Below, piece after piece: positions 15,067 to 24,421 of a stretch of 64,000 nucleotides of DNA (its first letter is position 1; each line of letters begins with the position of its first letter). The DNA comes from JBPCQA01 sp050998615 (GTDB lineage: Bacteria; Actinomycetota; Actinomycetes; Propionibacteriales; Nocardioidaceae), in NCBI GenBank assembly GCA_050998615.1, contig JBPCQA010000045.1, positions 1 through 64,000 on the forward strand. The letters run 5' to 3'. A program made the translations under genes and the position numbers. The notes beneath the pieces are model-generated. The model made no database searches, was not told the DNA's origin, and was given only the letters and a program-made list of their open reading frames with translations.

Positions 15067-15978
15067 TCAGCCGGCCTGGTCGGCGGCGGTTAGCGTGACG
15101 AGGCTCGCCTCCGGGTAGCAGCAAAAGCGATACGGCGCGTACGGCGACGTACCCAACCCGGCCGAGACGTGCAGCCAGGAGCGCCGTCCGGCCGCGTCGT
15201 GGTGGTGCAGGCCGCGCGATCTGGCCCTGTCGATGTCGCAGTTGGTCACCAGCGCGCCGTAACCCGGCACCCGGACCTGGCCCCCGTGCGTGTGGCCGGC
15301 GAAAATCGCGTCGTAGCGGTCACGGGTGAACGCGTCGAGGACTCGTCGGTAAGGGGCGTGAGCGATGCCCAGCCGCAGATCGGCGGCCGGGTCGGCGGAA
15401 CCCGCGACGTCCTCGAGCCGGTCGTAGTCGAGGTGCGGGTCGTCGACCCCGGCGAACGCGACCCGGCCGCCGGCAACCTTGAGCTCCCCTCGCGCATTGG
15501 TCAAGTCCAGCCAGCCGGCGTCACGGAATCCGTCTCGCAGATCGCGCCACGGGAGACGAGGTCCCTGTATCACCTTGTTCCCCCCATGCGGCAGGAAATA
15601 GCGTAACGGGTTCTTCAGCATCGGTCCCCAATAGTCGTTGGAGCCGAGGACGAAGACACCCGGCAGGTGCAGCAACGGGCCAAGGGCGTCCAGCACCACG
15701 GGCACCGAGTGACGGTGACTGAGATTGTCGCCGGTGTTGACGACGAGATCGGGCTCAAGCTCCGCCAGTTGTTTCAACCAGGCCTGCTTCTTGTGCTGGT
15801 TGGGCGTCATGTGGATGTCAGACAGGTGCAGGACACGAATCGGCCGCTGTCTCGCCGGCAGACACGGGATCACCACCTCGCGCAGCCGGTATGCCCGGAG
15901 CTCGTAACCGGCGGAGTAGCCGACCCCGGCCACGCCGACCGAGCAGAGTCCGACCAGCGCCGACGCCTTGGAGTGCAT
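15067..15978 (-). CDS. Metallophosphoesterase, membrane-anchored
   Basis: 303 aa, calcineurin-like phosphoesterase of the Rv3683/YkuE type. An N-terminal signal anchor (ALVGLCSVGVAGVGYSAGY) is followed by metal-binding motifs: LSDIHM near residue 52, VVNTGDNLSHRH near 82, GSNDY near 113 and AGHTHGGQ near 234. The enzyme probably acts on a phospholipid or nucleotide-like substrate outside the membrane, but the substrate is not readable. It keeps the M. tuberculosis position next to ponA2 and diverges from the YqeY gene. Confidence 0.85.
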   Translation of the reverse strand: MHSKASALVGLCSVGVAGVGYSAGYELRAYRLREVVIPCLPARQRPIRVLHLSDIHMTPNQHKKQAWLKQLAELEPDLVVNTGDNLSHRHSVPVVLDALGPLLHLPGVFVLGSNDYWGPMLKNPLRYFLPHGGNKVIQGPRLPWRDLRDGFRDAGWLDLTNARGELKVAGGRVAFAGVDDPHLDYDRLEDVAGSADPAADLRLGIAHAPYRRVLDAFTRDRYDAIFAGHTHGGQVRVPGYGALVTNCDIDRARSRGLHHHDAAGRRSWLHVSAGLGTSPYAPYRFCCYPEASLVTLTAADQAG

Positions 15979-16022
15979 GGCCTAAGGCTTTCACAGGATG
16001 TCTGAGCGGGCACACTGGACGG

Positions 16023-16481
16023 ATGGCAGCGATGAAAGATCGGCTCCGCGCAGAGCTCACCAAGTCCATGAAGACTCGCCAGGCGCTGCGTTCGTCGACT
16101 TTTCGGATGGTGCTCACCGCCATCACCAACGCAGAGGTGGCCGGCAAACAGGCTCGCGAGCTCACCGACGATGACGTCACCAGCGTGCTCGCCAGCGAGG
16201 CCAAGAAGCGGCGGGAGGCAGCCACGGCGTACGACGACGCCGGACGCACCGAGCTAGCGGCCAAGGAACGTGCCGAAGCCGGGATCATCGCCGAGTTCCT
16301 ACCCGAGCCACTGACCGATGCTGACATCACAAACCTGGTGACCACCACCATCGCCGAGCTCGGTGTCGCCGACGATGGGATGCGCGCCATGGGCAAGGTG
16401 ATGGGCGCGGTCACGCCGCGGACCCGAGGCCGGGCAGACGGCGCCAAGGTGTCCGCGGAGGCACGCCGACAGCTCGGTTGA
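16023..16481 (+). CDS. GatB/YqeY domain protein
   Basis: 152 aa, alone-standing YqeY domain. The N-terminus MKDRLRAELTKSMKTRQALR and the motif EIIAEFLPEPLTD-like IIAEFLPEPLTDADI are typical, as is the C-terminal MGKVMGAVTPRTRGRADG. The fold resembles the tRNA-binding tail of GatB, but YqeY's role is not established. ATG at 16023; ATG at 16032 is an alternative. It converges with ponA2, leaving a 5-base gap. Confidence 0.88.
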   Translation: MAAMKDRLRAELTKSMKTRQALRSSTFRMVLTAITNAEVAGKQARELTDDDVTSVLASEAKKRREAATAYDDAGRTELAAKERAEAGIIAEFLPEPLTDADITNLVTTTIAELGVADDGMRAMGKVMGAVTPRTRGRADGAKVSAEARRQLG

Positions 16482-16486
16482 TCGCC

Positions 16487-18967
16487 TCAGGGCTTGTGGG
16501 GATGGCCTCCGCCGCCGCGCGGCTTATGCGTGTGCGTTGGGGGGCTCGGCGTCCGGTGGGTCGGGTTCGGGTGGGTCGGGTTCGGGTGGGTCGGGTTCGG
16601 GTGAGTCGGGGGAGCGGGGCTCGGCGGAGGAGGTGGAGGCGGAGGCGCGGGCGGGTTGGATGGGCTCGGCGGAGGTGGCGGAGCGGGAACATAGCCGGTC
16701 GAGGGATGGATGACGATCCTCTGACCGCTAAAGCCCTGAGATGACGGCGAGATGTAGGCGACTGTCCCCCGTGGCGCGGAGCTGTTAACGCTGTAGGACA
16801 CCTGCGGCTTGAAGCCGAGTTGGGTGAGCTGTTGGGCGGTCTGGGCAACCCCGACGCCGTAGAAGGGCGGGATGGTCACCGGCTGACCGGCGACGACCTT
16901 CTTATCCGGCGGGACGAAGTCTTGGTTCGGCAACCATTGTTGGATCGCCTTCATCGCCTGGCCCCAGATCGGCCCCGCGGTGGTCGAGCCGTGGGCGACG
17001 TCGACGAGAGTGCCGGCGAGAGTCTGCCCGTTGAGCGTGATGTGGTGACCCACGCTGTTGACTCCCGCGACCATCGAAGCGGCCGTGAGGCTGGGGGTGT
17101 AACCAACGAACCACACCTGGTTGTTGTTGTCGGTCGTGCCGGTCTTGCCGGCGGAGGGCTGGTTGAGCGCCAGCGGTGCTCCGAAGCCACTCGGCCCCAT
17201 CACACCTCGAAGGATGTCGTTGACCGCATCGGCGTAGGGGGCCTGCATGACCCGACTGCACTTCGGCCCGGCGGTCGGGATCGGCTGGCCGTCTCTGTTG
17301 AGTATCGCCAGGATCGGCGTCGAGTCGCAGTGCACACCACGATCCGCGAACGTCGCGTATGCCTCGGCCATCTGCAGCGGGCTAACGCTGCTGACACCAA
17401 GCGTGAAGGCCGGCACCCGGGCCGACACGGGGACAGCGGCACCCATCTTGTTCGCAAGGGTCCACGGGGCGCATAGCCCGGTGAGCTCCTCGAGTTGGAC
17501 GAAGAACGTGTTGACCGACTGTTGCGTCCCGGTGTAGAGGTTCATGTCGCCACTGGTCGTGGAGTTGTGGACCGGGTAGGTGAGTGCAGGGTCACGGTTG
17601 TAGGGCTTCCCGCCGCAGGTCGAGAAGGAGTCCAGATGCGGGGCGATGAACGAGGGTGAGTAGATCGTCTTGTTGAGGGGAACACCCTGGGCAATCGCGG
17701 TCGCTAGAACGAACACCTTGAACGTCGAGCCAGCTTGGAACCCCCCGGAGCCGCCGTACTGATCGGGCACCGTGTAGTTGATGTAGCTCTCACCAATGGC
17801 GGCATTCGAGCCCATCGGCCGAGACTGCGCCAAGGCGCGGACATAACCGGTGCCTGGCTGGACCATCGCCAAGGCCCCGATCGCCCGGTCGGTGGGATGC
17901 ACATGAGCCGCGACCGCGGCATCGGCGGCATGCTGGAAACGCATGTCGAGGCTGCTCTTGATCGTCAACCCGCCGGCATAGAGCGTGTGTCGGCGATCTA
18001 CTCGCGTCTTGCCGAGCGCCGGGTCGTTCAGCAGGTAGTTCTCCAAGTAGCTGCAGAAGAAAGGAGCCGCCGAGGTCAGGCAGCCGTTGGGAACCGTGGA
18101 CACCCGAAGACCGAGAGGGCTCGCCTCCGCCTGTTGTGCCTGCGCGGTCGAAATGATGTGCAGGCTCAACATCTTGTCGAGCACCGTGTAACGGCGGTCC
18201 AGCCCGGCCTGTGGGTTGATAACCGGGTCGTATCCCGACGGGTTCTTGACCAAGCCGGCCAGCAAGGCCGACTGTGCGAGGGTGAGCTTGTCGGCCGTGG
18301 TGGAGAAGTAATGGTGGGCTGCGGCCTGGATCCCGTAAGCGCCATCACCGAAGTAGGCAGTGTTGAGGTAGTGCTCGAGGATCTGGTTCTTGGTCAAGTG
18401 TTGCTCGACCCACACGGCATAGCGAAGCTCTTGGAATTTGCGAGCATAGGTCTCTGCGGTTGCCTGTGCTTGCTCTGCCTTCGTGGTGGCGTCTTCGAGC
18501 AATGTCAGTTTCACCAGCTGCTGGGTGATCGACGAGCCGCCTTGCACGGTCGTGGCGCTGGCCTGGTTGACGAGCATGGCCCGCAGCGTGCCCTTGATGT
18601 CTATCGGACCGTGCTGGTAGAAGCGCGCGTCCTCGATCGCCAAGATGGCGTGCTGCATGTCGGGAGAGACCTGGTCTAGCTTGACGTAGGTGCGGTTCTC
18701 GTCGTAGAAGGTCGCCAACACGTTGCCGCCGGAGTCGAGCACCTGGGTGCGCTCGTTGAGCGGTTTGAAGTGCAACTCCAGCGGGAAGCTCTCGATCGCC
18801 TCGGCGCTCGACTTGGCTGCCTGGTCGGCCAGGCCAACCCACGGCAGCGCGAGAGCGGCGATGAGCACGCCCGAAAGCACGCTGATGCCGACGAGCACGA
18901 TGAGCTGATGAACCAGGCCATCGTCACGACGTGCGTCACGATGGGCCGGCCGAGCGAGCCTGACCAT
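16487..18967 (-). CDS. ponA2: Bifunctional class A penicillin-binding protein (PonA2-like)
   Basis: 826 aa from the ATG at 18965-18967. Polymerises and crosslinks peptidoglycan. One N-terminal membrane helix (HQLIVLVGISVLSGVLIAAL), then a GT51 glycosyltransferase domain with AILAIEDARFYQHGP and GGSSITQQLVK. The transpeptidase follows, with GSTFK (catalytic Ser), SVN and SAGKTGTTDN. A PASTA domain (VTIPPFYGVGVAQTAQQLTQ) lies near residue 690. The C-terminus is an unusual Pro/His-rich tail with three exact THPNP units. The start is uncertain: an in-frame ATG at 18997 and a GTG further up are open, none with a good ribosome site. It keeps the ponA2-whiB4-ArsA order. Confidence 0.93.
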   Translation of the reverse strand: MVRLARPAHRDARRDDGLVHQLIVLVGISVLSGVLIAALALPWVGLADQAAKSSAEAIESFPLELHFKPLNERTQVLDSGGNVLATFYDENRTYVKLDQVSPDMQHAILAIEDARFYQHGPIDIKGTLRAMLVNQASATTVQGGSSITQQLVKLTLLEDATTKAEQAQATAETYARKFQELRYAVWVEQHLTKNQILEHYLNTAYFGDGAYGIQAAAHHYFSTTADKLTLAQSALLAGLVKNPSGYDPVINPQAGLDRRYTVLDKMLSLHIISTAQAQQAEASPLGLRVSTVPNGCLTSAAPFFCSYLENYLLNDPALGKTRVDRRHTLYAGGLTIKSSLDMRFQHAADAAVAAHVHPTDRAIGALAMVQPGTGYVRALAQSRPMGSNAAIGESYINYTVPDQYGGSGGFQAGSTFKVFVLATAIAQGVPLNKTIYSPSFIAPHLDSFSTCGGKPYNRDPALTYPVHNSTTSGDMNLYTGTQQSVNTFFVQLEELTGLCAPWTLANKMGAAVPVSARVPAFTLGVSSVSPLQMAEAYATFADRGVHCDSTPILAILNRDGQPIPTAGPKCSRVMQAPYADAVNDILRGVMGPSGFGAPLALNQPSAGKTGTTDNNNQVWFVGYTPSLTAASMVAGVNSVGHHITLNGQTLAGTLVDVAHGSTTAGPIWGQAMKAIQQWLPNQDFVPPDKKVVAGQPVTIPPFYGVGVAQTAQQLTQLGFKPQVSYSVNSSAPRGTVAYISPSSQGFSGQRIVIHPSTGYVPAPPPPPSPSNPPAPPPPPPPPSPAPPTHPNPTHPNPTHPNPTHRTPSPPTHTHKPRGGGGHPHKP
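16555..16599. repeat. 15-bp tandem repeat in ponA2 3' end, three copies
   Basis: Three exact copies of GGTGGGTCGGGTTCG at 16555, 16570 and 16585, plus a degenerate fourth. They encode THPNP units in the ponA2 tail. Length variation by slippage would add or remove five residues without breaking the frame. Confidence 0.85.
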
Positions 18968-19242
18968 GACAATCAGGGTACGTGAGCGCAGCGACATTGT
19001 GGCACTTCGACCAGCAGATCTGCGAACTCCGGACAAATGGGACTATCGGAGCCGGGCTCGGATGCGCTACAGTCCAAATGGCTGCAATCCGGAATACGCC
19101 GGGCGGAGTAGTACTAAGTGACTACTCAGGACGACCCGTGTGGGTCTGCCTCCGCGGACGCCGGCCCCGTAGCTGCACAACATGGGCTGGAATCTCCATG
19201 GGTAGTTTGCGCGGTTTTCCAGCTCTCTCGGTAGGGGTCAGC

Positions 19243-19590
19243 ATGATGTGGAACGATCAATGGGCACACAGCGCGGCCTGCAACGGAGCACGCGCGGACG
19301 AGCTCTTTGTGAGAGGCGCGGAGCAAAACCGGGCCAAGCAGGTGTGCGCCCAGTGCCTGGTGCGCACCGAGTGTCTCGCCGAAGCCCTCGACAACAACAT
19401 CGAGTGGGGCGTTTGGGGTGGGATGACTGAGCGCGAACGTCGGGCACTGCTGCGCCGCCGACCGAACGTCAGCTCGTGGCGGGCGTTGTTGCAGACGGCC
19501 CGAGAAGAGCATGGCGCCGCTTCCTCGGCCCCCACCGTCCTTCCGGCGGCTAAGCACCCGCTGTCAAACCCTTCTCCCGCTGGGGTCTGA
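19243..19590 (+). CDS. whiB4: WhiB-family iron-sulfur regulator (WhiB4/WblA)
   Basis: 115 aa. Four cysteines hold a [4Fe-4S] cluster: C13, C35, C38 and C44 (C...CxxC...C). The GVWGG turn is at 56-60, followed by the basic TERERRALLRRRP DNA-binding segment. Sequence (NDQWAHSAACNGA..ADELFV) and location beside ponA2 and the ArsA pair identify the WhiB4/WblA orthologue, a redox-responsive regulator of oxidative stress or development. The ATG at 19243 fits family length; the frame is open upstream for 87 codons. The 250-bp divergent upstream region probably holds its promoter, but I found no clear -35/-10 pair. Confidence 0.92.
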   Translation: MMWNDQWAHSAACNGARADELFVRGAEQNRAKQVCAQCLVRTECLAEALDNNIEWGVWGGMTERERRALLRRRPNVSSWRALLQTAREEHGAASSAPTVLPAAKHPLSNPSPAGV

Positions 19591-19634
19591 AGCGCGGCTC
19601 TGAAGCATCGAGCGCGGCGGCGAAGCTGTTGCGT

Positions 19635-20840
19635 TCACATCGATGCGCCGACCAGGCGCAGCGATTCCAAGTCGTGTACGTCGGTCGGCAGCGCGGCTAC
19701 CGTCGCCGTACGCACGCTGGGGTGCGCCGCGGCGAACCGTCGGCGCAGCGCTCGCTCCCGGGAGATCCGGCCCAACCGGTCTGCGTGTAGGCGCAGCAGG
19801 CCGGCCGTCGTCGCATCGGCAAGGGCTAGTCGCTCAGCACCCGCGAGCGCGGTCTGCGCCGAGATTCCTGGCGCCACGCCGGTGGTCACCCGGTTCAAGA
19901 CGAGGCCGGCCAGCGGCATCTTTTCCTCGGCCAGTCGCTCGACGAAGAACACCGCCTCTCGCAGCGCGTCGGCGTCCGGCGACGCGACCACGATAAACGC
20001 CGTCTGGGGGTCCTTGAGGACACGGAACGTCTTGTCGGCGCGGGCCCGAAAACCCCCGAACAACGTGTCGAATGCGGCCACGAACGTCTGGACATCGCGC
20101 AGCATCTGGCCACCCAGCACCTTAGAGACTGCGCCGGTGACCACCGTCATCCCGACCGACAACAGCCGGGCCGGACCTTTCGCCGGTGCCAGCAGCACCC
20201 GGATCAGCCGACCGTCGAGGAAGGACGAGAGCCGCTCGGGGGCGTCGAGGAAGTCCAGCGCCGACCGTGAGGGCGGAGTGTCGACCACGATCAGATCCCA
20301 CCGGCCGCTTCGCAGTGCTTCTGCGTGCAGCTGCCCGAGCTTCTCCATCGCCATGTACTCCTGAGTGCCGGCGAACGAGCTGGAGAGGGCTTGATAGAAC
20401 GGGTTGCTCAGGATCTGCTCGGCCTTCTCCTCAGTGGCATGCGACTCGACCACCTCGTCGAAGGTGCGCTTCATGTCGAGCATCATCGCGTCCAGGCCGC
20501 CGCCGTTGTCGGTGTCGACTCCTTGCACGGCCCGGGGTGTGTTGTCGAGCTCGGTCAGCCCCATCGACGCCGCGAGACGGCGGGCCGGGTCGATGGTGAG
20601 CACCACCACCTTGCGGCCTCGCTCGGCGGCGCGTAGCCCGATGGATGCCGAGGTCGTCGTCTTTCCGACTCCACCAGAGCCACAGCAGACGACAATGTGG
20701 ATGTCGCGGTCGTCGATAAGCGCGTCCACGTCGAGATCGGGCACGTCGGACAGCCGTGCGGCGAGCGCTCCCCCCTGCGGCTGGCTGGCGCGGCCAGGCT
20801 GGGTGCGGGGTTTGCGGCCGGTCTGCGGACTGCGCGGCAT
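19635..20840 (-). CDS. ArsA-like anion-transporting ATPase (Rv3680-type)
   Basis: 401 aa. P-loop ATPase of the ArsA/GET3 class with the deviant Walker A CCGSGGVGKTTTSASIG near residue 54 and the switch motif DLIVVDTPPSRSALDFLD near 185. It lacks arsenic-binding Cys clusters and is not next to arsB, so an arsenic role is unlikely. In M. tuberculosis the Rv3679-Rv3680 pair forms a complex linked to stress and glycerol metabolism (established knowledge). The gene follows its partner after two bases, one operon. Confidence 0.88.
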   Translation of the reverse strand: MPRSPQTGRKPRTQPGRASQPQGGALAARLSDVPDLDVDALIDDRDIHIVVCCGSGGVGKTTTSASIGLRAAERGRKVVVLTIDPARRLAASMGLTELDNTPRAVQGVDTDNGGGLDAMMLDMKRTFDEVVESHATEEKAEQILSNPFYQALSSSFAGTQEYMAMEKLGQLHAEALRSGRWDLIVVDTPPSRSALDFLDAPERLSSFLDGRLIRVLLAPAKGPARLLSVGMTVVTGAVSKVLGGQMLRDVQTFVAAFDTLFGGFRARADKTFRVLKDPQTAFIVVASPDADALREAVFFVERLAEEKMPLAGLVLNRVTTGVAPGISAQTALAGAERLALADATTAGLLRLHADRLGRISRERALRRRFAAAHPSVRTATVAALPTDVHDLESLRLVGASM

Positions 20841-20842
20841 GG

Positions 20843-21904
20843 TCAGATCTCCTCGCTGTCGCTCAGCCGCTCGGCGATGTCGTAGAGCGACCCCAAGTCG
20901 ATGCCGTCGGTCAGGAAGGGCACCTCGACGGTCGGGCGCCGCGATGCCGCCAGCCGTGCCCGCTGCTCGCCTTCGAGCGCCACCCGCTCCGCGTGTTGTC
21001 TCGCCTCGTCTGCGAGCCCGGCGACGACTGAGTCGCCCACTTTGATCCCGGCCTCTTTCAAGGAAGCCGCAATCTGGGCCGTATCGAGCCGATCGGCGCT
21101 GGCTGCCACCAGGTCGCTGGCCGCCAGCTCCGGCTCACGCACCAGGTTGACTACGACGACGCCGAGCGGCAGCCCGATACGTGTCAGCTCGGTGATGCCG
21201 TCGAGCGTCTCCTGCACGGGCATCTCCTCCAGTGATGTGACGACATGCACACGCGTCTTCGGAGACTTCAGCAGTTGCATGATGGAGGTTGCCTGCTTGC
21301 GAATCGGGCCCACCTTGGCGATGCCGGCGACCTCGGTGTTGACGTTCAGGAAGCGGCTGATCCTCCCTGTGGGTGGCGCGTCGAGCACCACGGAGTCGTA
21401 CGTCGGTCTGCCGCCGTCTTGCCGCCTGGTCGCCTCGTAGACCTTGCCGGTCAGCAACACGTCGCGCACACCGGGGGCGATCGTGGTTGCGAAGTCGATC
21501 ACGCCGAAACGATCCAGCGCCTTGCCGGCCCGGCCGAGACGATAGAACATGTCGAGGTATTCGAGCAGGGCCGCCTCCGCGTCGATGGCCAACGCGAACA
21601 CTTCGCCGCCGTCCGGTCCGACCGCGATGCGGCGCTCGTCGTACGGCAGCGGGGCGGCATCAAAGAGCGACGCCAGACCCTGACGGCCCTCCACCTCGCA
21701 CAACAGCACCCGCCTGCCGTTGGACGCCAACGCCAACGCGAGCGCAGCGGCGATTGTGGTCTTGCCGGTGCCACCCTTGCCGGTCACCACGTGCAATCGC
21801 ACTGCGTCGGCGCCGCGCGAACCGCCCGCGCGCTGAGATGTGCCCACTTGCCGTGCTGTGTCCTCGGCTTGGGCGGTGCCCGAGCGACTCGTTGTGGTGG
21901 CCAT
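20843..21904 (-). CDS. ArsA-like anion-transporting ATPase (Rv3679-type)
   Basis: 353 aa. Walker A VTGKGGTGKTTIAAALA is near residue 40 and the switch II segment YDSVVLDAPPTGRISRFLN near 170. The C-terminal half carries helical segments probably for partner or ligand binding. The first 34 residues are polar and disordered-looking. It begins the ArsA pair operon and is convergent with whiB4 through its partner. Confidence 0.88.
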   Translation of the reverse strand: MATTTSRSGTAQAEDTARQVGTSQRAGGSRGADAVRLHVVTGKGGTGKTTIAAALALALASNGRRVLLCEVEGRQGLASLFDAAPLPYDERRIAVGPDGGEVFALAIDAEAALLEYLDMFYRLGRAGKALDRFGVIDFATTIAPGVRDVLLTGKVYEATRRQDGGRPTYDSVVLDAPPTGRISRFLNVNTEVAGIAKVGPIRKQATSIMQLLKSPKTRVHVVTSLEEMPVQETLDGITELTRIGLPLGVVVVNLVREPELAASDLVAASADRLDTAQIAASLKEAGIKVGDSVVAGLADEARQHAERVALEGEQRARLAASRRPTVEVPFLTDGIDLGSLYDIAERLSDSEEI

Positions 21905-22094
21905 GGGTTGCGAGCCTAGCCGCGCTTGGCGAGGTGTGTCGTGCCTGTCCCGAGGCGCGCCGCCGGGGCCATGCAGTAGGTTGCCGAAGGTGGCTCACCG
22001 GCTTTAGGACACCTGAGCCGGCGCCGGCCTAGTCGACATTGACGAGCGACGTTGGCGAGCAACGTTGGCGCCCCACACAGGCGAGGGAGAGGCC

Positions 22095-22877
22095 ATGGAC
22101 AAGACGGTTGCCAGCGCCGCCGAGGCGGTCGCCGACATCCCGAGCGGGTCGTCGCTGGCGGTAGGCGGGTTTGGGCTGTGCGGCATCCCGAGCGTGCTGA
22201 TCCAGGCGCTGCTCGACTCGGACGTCGCCGAGCTGGAGGTTGTGTCGAACAACTGTGGCGTCGACGACTGGGGTCTTGGCCTGCTGTTGCGTGACAAGCG
22301 GATCCGCCGGATGGTCGCGTCGTACGTCGGCGAGAACAAGGAGTTCGAGCGCCAGTATCTCCACGGTGAGCTGGAGGTCGAGCTGACTCCGCAGGGCACG
22401 CTGGCCGAGCGGCTGCGGGCGGGCGGGGCCGGCATCCCGGCGTTCTTCACCGCGACTGGGGTAGGCACTCAGGTGGCCAATGGCGGTTTGCCGTGGAGGT
22501 ACGACGGGAGCGGCAACGCGATCATGTCGAGCCCGGCCAAGGAGACTCGCGAGTTCGAGACGCCAGAGGGCAGCCGCGTCTTCGTGCTCGAGCGGGCCAT
22601 CGTGAGCGACTTCGCGCTGATTCGGGCGTGGCGCGGTGACCGCCACGGCAACCTGGTGTTTCGTGACTCGGCCCGTAACTTCAACCCGCTGTGTGCGATG
22701 TCCGGCCGGCTGACGATCGCGGAGGTAGAGGAGCTTGTGGAGCCCGGCGGGCTGGCGCCCGACGACGTACATCTGCCTGGCGTGTTTGTGCAACGAGTGG
22801 TGCCGTTGACGCCCGAGCAGGTCGCGATGAAACGGATCGAGAAGCGCACGGTGCGCCCGCGAGAGGAGCAACGCTGA
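22095..22877 (+). CDS. scoA: 3-oxoacid CoA-transferase subunit A
   Basis: 260 aa. Alpha subunit of succinyl-CoA:3-ketoacid CoA-transferase, which activates acetoacetate for ketone-body use. The glycine-rich start IPSGSSLAVGGFGLCGIPSV is near residue 14, and GTLAERLRAGGAGIPAFFT with ATGVGT near residues 102-125. The ATG at 22095 is preceded by GAGGGAGAGG. The stop overlaps the next start (TGATG). Confidence 0.93.
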   Translation: MDKTVASAAEAVADIPSGSSLAVGGFGLCGIPSVLIQALLDSDVAELEVVSNNCGVDDWGLGLLLRDKRIRRMVASYVGENKEFERQYLHGELEVELTPQGTLAERLRAGGAGIPAFFTATGVGTQVANGGLPWRYDGSGNAIMSSPAKETREFETPEGSRVFVLERAIVSDFALIRAWRGDRHGNLVFRDSARNFNPLCAMSGRLTIAEVEELVEPGGLAPDDVHLPGVFVQRVVPLTPEQVAMKRIEKRTVRPREEQR

Positions 22878-23503
22878 TGGCCTGGTCGCGTGAGCAGATG
22901 GCGGCGAGAGCGGCGTCGGAGTTGGAGGACGGCGCTTACGTGAATCTCGGCATCGGGCTCCCGACGATGGTGCCGAACTACGTGCCAGACGACGTCGAGA
23001 TCGTGCTGCAGTCAGAGAACGGCATCTTGGGCGTCGGGGTTTATCCGATCGACGGGGAAGAGGATCCCGACCTGATCAATGCCGGCAAGGAGACGGTCAC
23101 GCTGCGTCCTGGTGCCGCGTTCTTCGACTCCGCGACGTCGTTCGGGATGATCCGTGGCGGGAAGATCGACGCCGCGATCCTGGGCGCCATGCAGGTGTCG
23201 GCGGCCGGCGACATCGCGAACTGGATGATCCCCGGCAAGATGGTCAAGGGAATGGGGGGTGCGATGGACCTGGTGCACGGCGCCAAACGGGTGATCGTGC
23301 TGATGGAGCACGTCGCTCGTGACGGCTCCTACAAGATTGTGAACGAGTGCTCGTTGCCCTACACCGGGCTTGGCGTGGTGCAGCGCATCATCACCGACTT
23401 GGCCGTCATCGATGTCGCCGAGGACGGGCTGGTGCTACGCGAGCTCGCACCCGATGTCACCGAAGACGAGGTCCGCGAGAAAACCGAACCCTCCCTCACC
23501 TGA
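22877..23503 (+). CDS. scoB: 3-oxoacid CoA-transferase subunit B
   Basis: 208 aa. Beta subunit carrying the catalytic glutamate in VLQSENGILGVG near residue 51, which forms the enzyme-CoA thioester. VNLGIGLPTMVPNYVP near residue 22 and GGAMDLVHGAKRVIVLMEH near 128 are typical. Translationally coupled to subunit A. Its end marks the left border of the accessory island. Confidence 0.94.
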   Translation: MAWSREQMAARAASELEDGAYVNLGIGLPTMVPNYVPDDVEIVLQSENGILGVGVYPIDGEEDPDLINAGKETVTLRPGAAFFDSATSFGMIRGGKIDAAILGAMQVSAAGDIANWMIPGKMVKGMGGAMDLVHGAKRVIVLMEHVARDGSYKIVNECSLPYTGLGVVQRIITDLAVIDVAEDGLVLRELAPDVTEDEVREKTEPSLT

Positions 23504-23845
23504 AGAGCCGCCGTCCGATATGGCTGAGTCCGCCTGCCGCTCCCGAATGGAGTGCCAAAGAGCCGTCGTCTGCCTCGCTCGACACGGCAACCATCTGAAG
23601 GCACTGACGCGAATTCACCGCTGGCCTAACGCCTCGGTTTCCCCTCACGCCAATCACGACACACCGGCACTCGGAGTTGCCCACAGGACAAGCTCCCTAC
23701 CTTCTGCGGGCACGACGTCAGAAACGCCGAACGCGTGCGCTTGACAGCAAGGTGGCCATGGGTGTAGAGCAGTAGCCGTTCCCTGACAGTGACGATGGAG
23801 CACCGCCCTCCCGCAGGGAAGATCGTTCATCTCAGGAGGTCGCGC
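23504..23845. other. Gene-free stretch before the Mau-like cassette
   Basis: No convincing ORF. The sequence is less GC-rich and less codon-biased than the flanks. A possible promoter is at 23741-23770 (next entry). The rest shows nothing I can interpret. Confidence 0.4.
23741..23770 (+). promoter_or_regulatory. Candidate sigma70-type promoter of the Mau-like cassette
   Basis: A perfect TTGACA at 23741-23746 is followed 18 bases later by TAGAGC at 23765-23770, a moderate -10 match. It points into the mauE-like gene about 75 bp downstream. Confidence 0.35.
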
Positions 23846-24415
23846 GTGCCGTGGTTACTGGCTCTTATGCAGGTTGGCTTGAGTGTGGTCTTACTCGTGG
23901 CTGCCACGGGCAAGGTGTTACACCCTGGCGCCCTCGTCAGTGCCTTGCTTCAAAGCGGAGTGCCCCCGCGCACTGCGCGAAGAGTGAGCGCGTTGCTGCC
24001 ACCGTTGGAGTGTGCGCTAGCTTGCGGACTTGTCCTTTTCCGAAACCCACTGCTTACTGCGACGTTGGCGCTTAGCTTGTGTCTCTTCGTCGGCTTCACG
24101 GCATGGATGCTTTGGGTTCTCGCGCGAGGTCTGAATCTCAACTGTGCCTGCTTTGGGGCGAGCGGTAAGGCGCGGATTGGGATACTTGGCGTCGTCCGCA
24201 ACGCGGGCCTAATGGTCTTTACGATCGTAGCGGGTGTATTGGCCAGCCGAAGCGAAACGATGCTTCCAGCGACTTCCATATGGACAGTCGCCGCAGTGGT
24301 GTCCACAGGCATGGCTTGCGCTCTAGCCGTGTCCGCTTGGTCTGTACGTGGAGGATTGGTCCTCATGCGGCAAAGTGCGGAAGCTGGAACTGTCCACACC
24401 ATGCATGGATCATAG
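23846..24415 (+). CDS. MauE/DoxX-like membrane protein
   Basis: 189 aa with about five membrane segments: LLALMQVGLSVVLLVAATGK, ALLPPLECALACGLVLF, LLTATLALSLCLFVGFTAWM, VVRNAGLMVFTIVAGVL and SIWTVAAVVSTGMACALAVS. The segment LNCACFGASGK holds the paired cysteines (NCxCFG) that mark MauE-type redox membrane proteins, thought to help oxidative folding of methylamine dehydrogenase light chain. I chose the GTG at 23846 because AGGAGG lies at 23834-23839; a GTG 19 codons upstream is less likely. It starts the cassette of thioredoxin-like, Cys-rich and membrane proteins. Confidence 0.75.
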   Translation: MPWLLALMQVGLSVVLLVAATGKVLHPGALVSALLQSGVPPRTARRVSALLPPLECALACGLVLFRNPLLTATLALSLCLFVGFTAWMLWVLARGLNLNCACFGASGKARIGILGVVRNAGLMVFTIVAGVLASRSETMLPATSIWTVAAVVSTGMACALAVSAWSVRGGLVLMRQSAEAGTVHTMHGS

Positions 24416-24421
24416 GGAGTG

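Noticed and set aside
19635..21904. Arsenite efflux ATPases
   Set aside because: No arsB/arsR neighbours and no arsenic-binding Cys motif; the pair matches the Rv3679-Rv3680 type.
22029..22871. 280-codon minus-strand frame opposite scoA
   Set aside because: Shadow of a confidently identified gene; His/Arg/Gln-rich translation with no family features.
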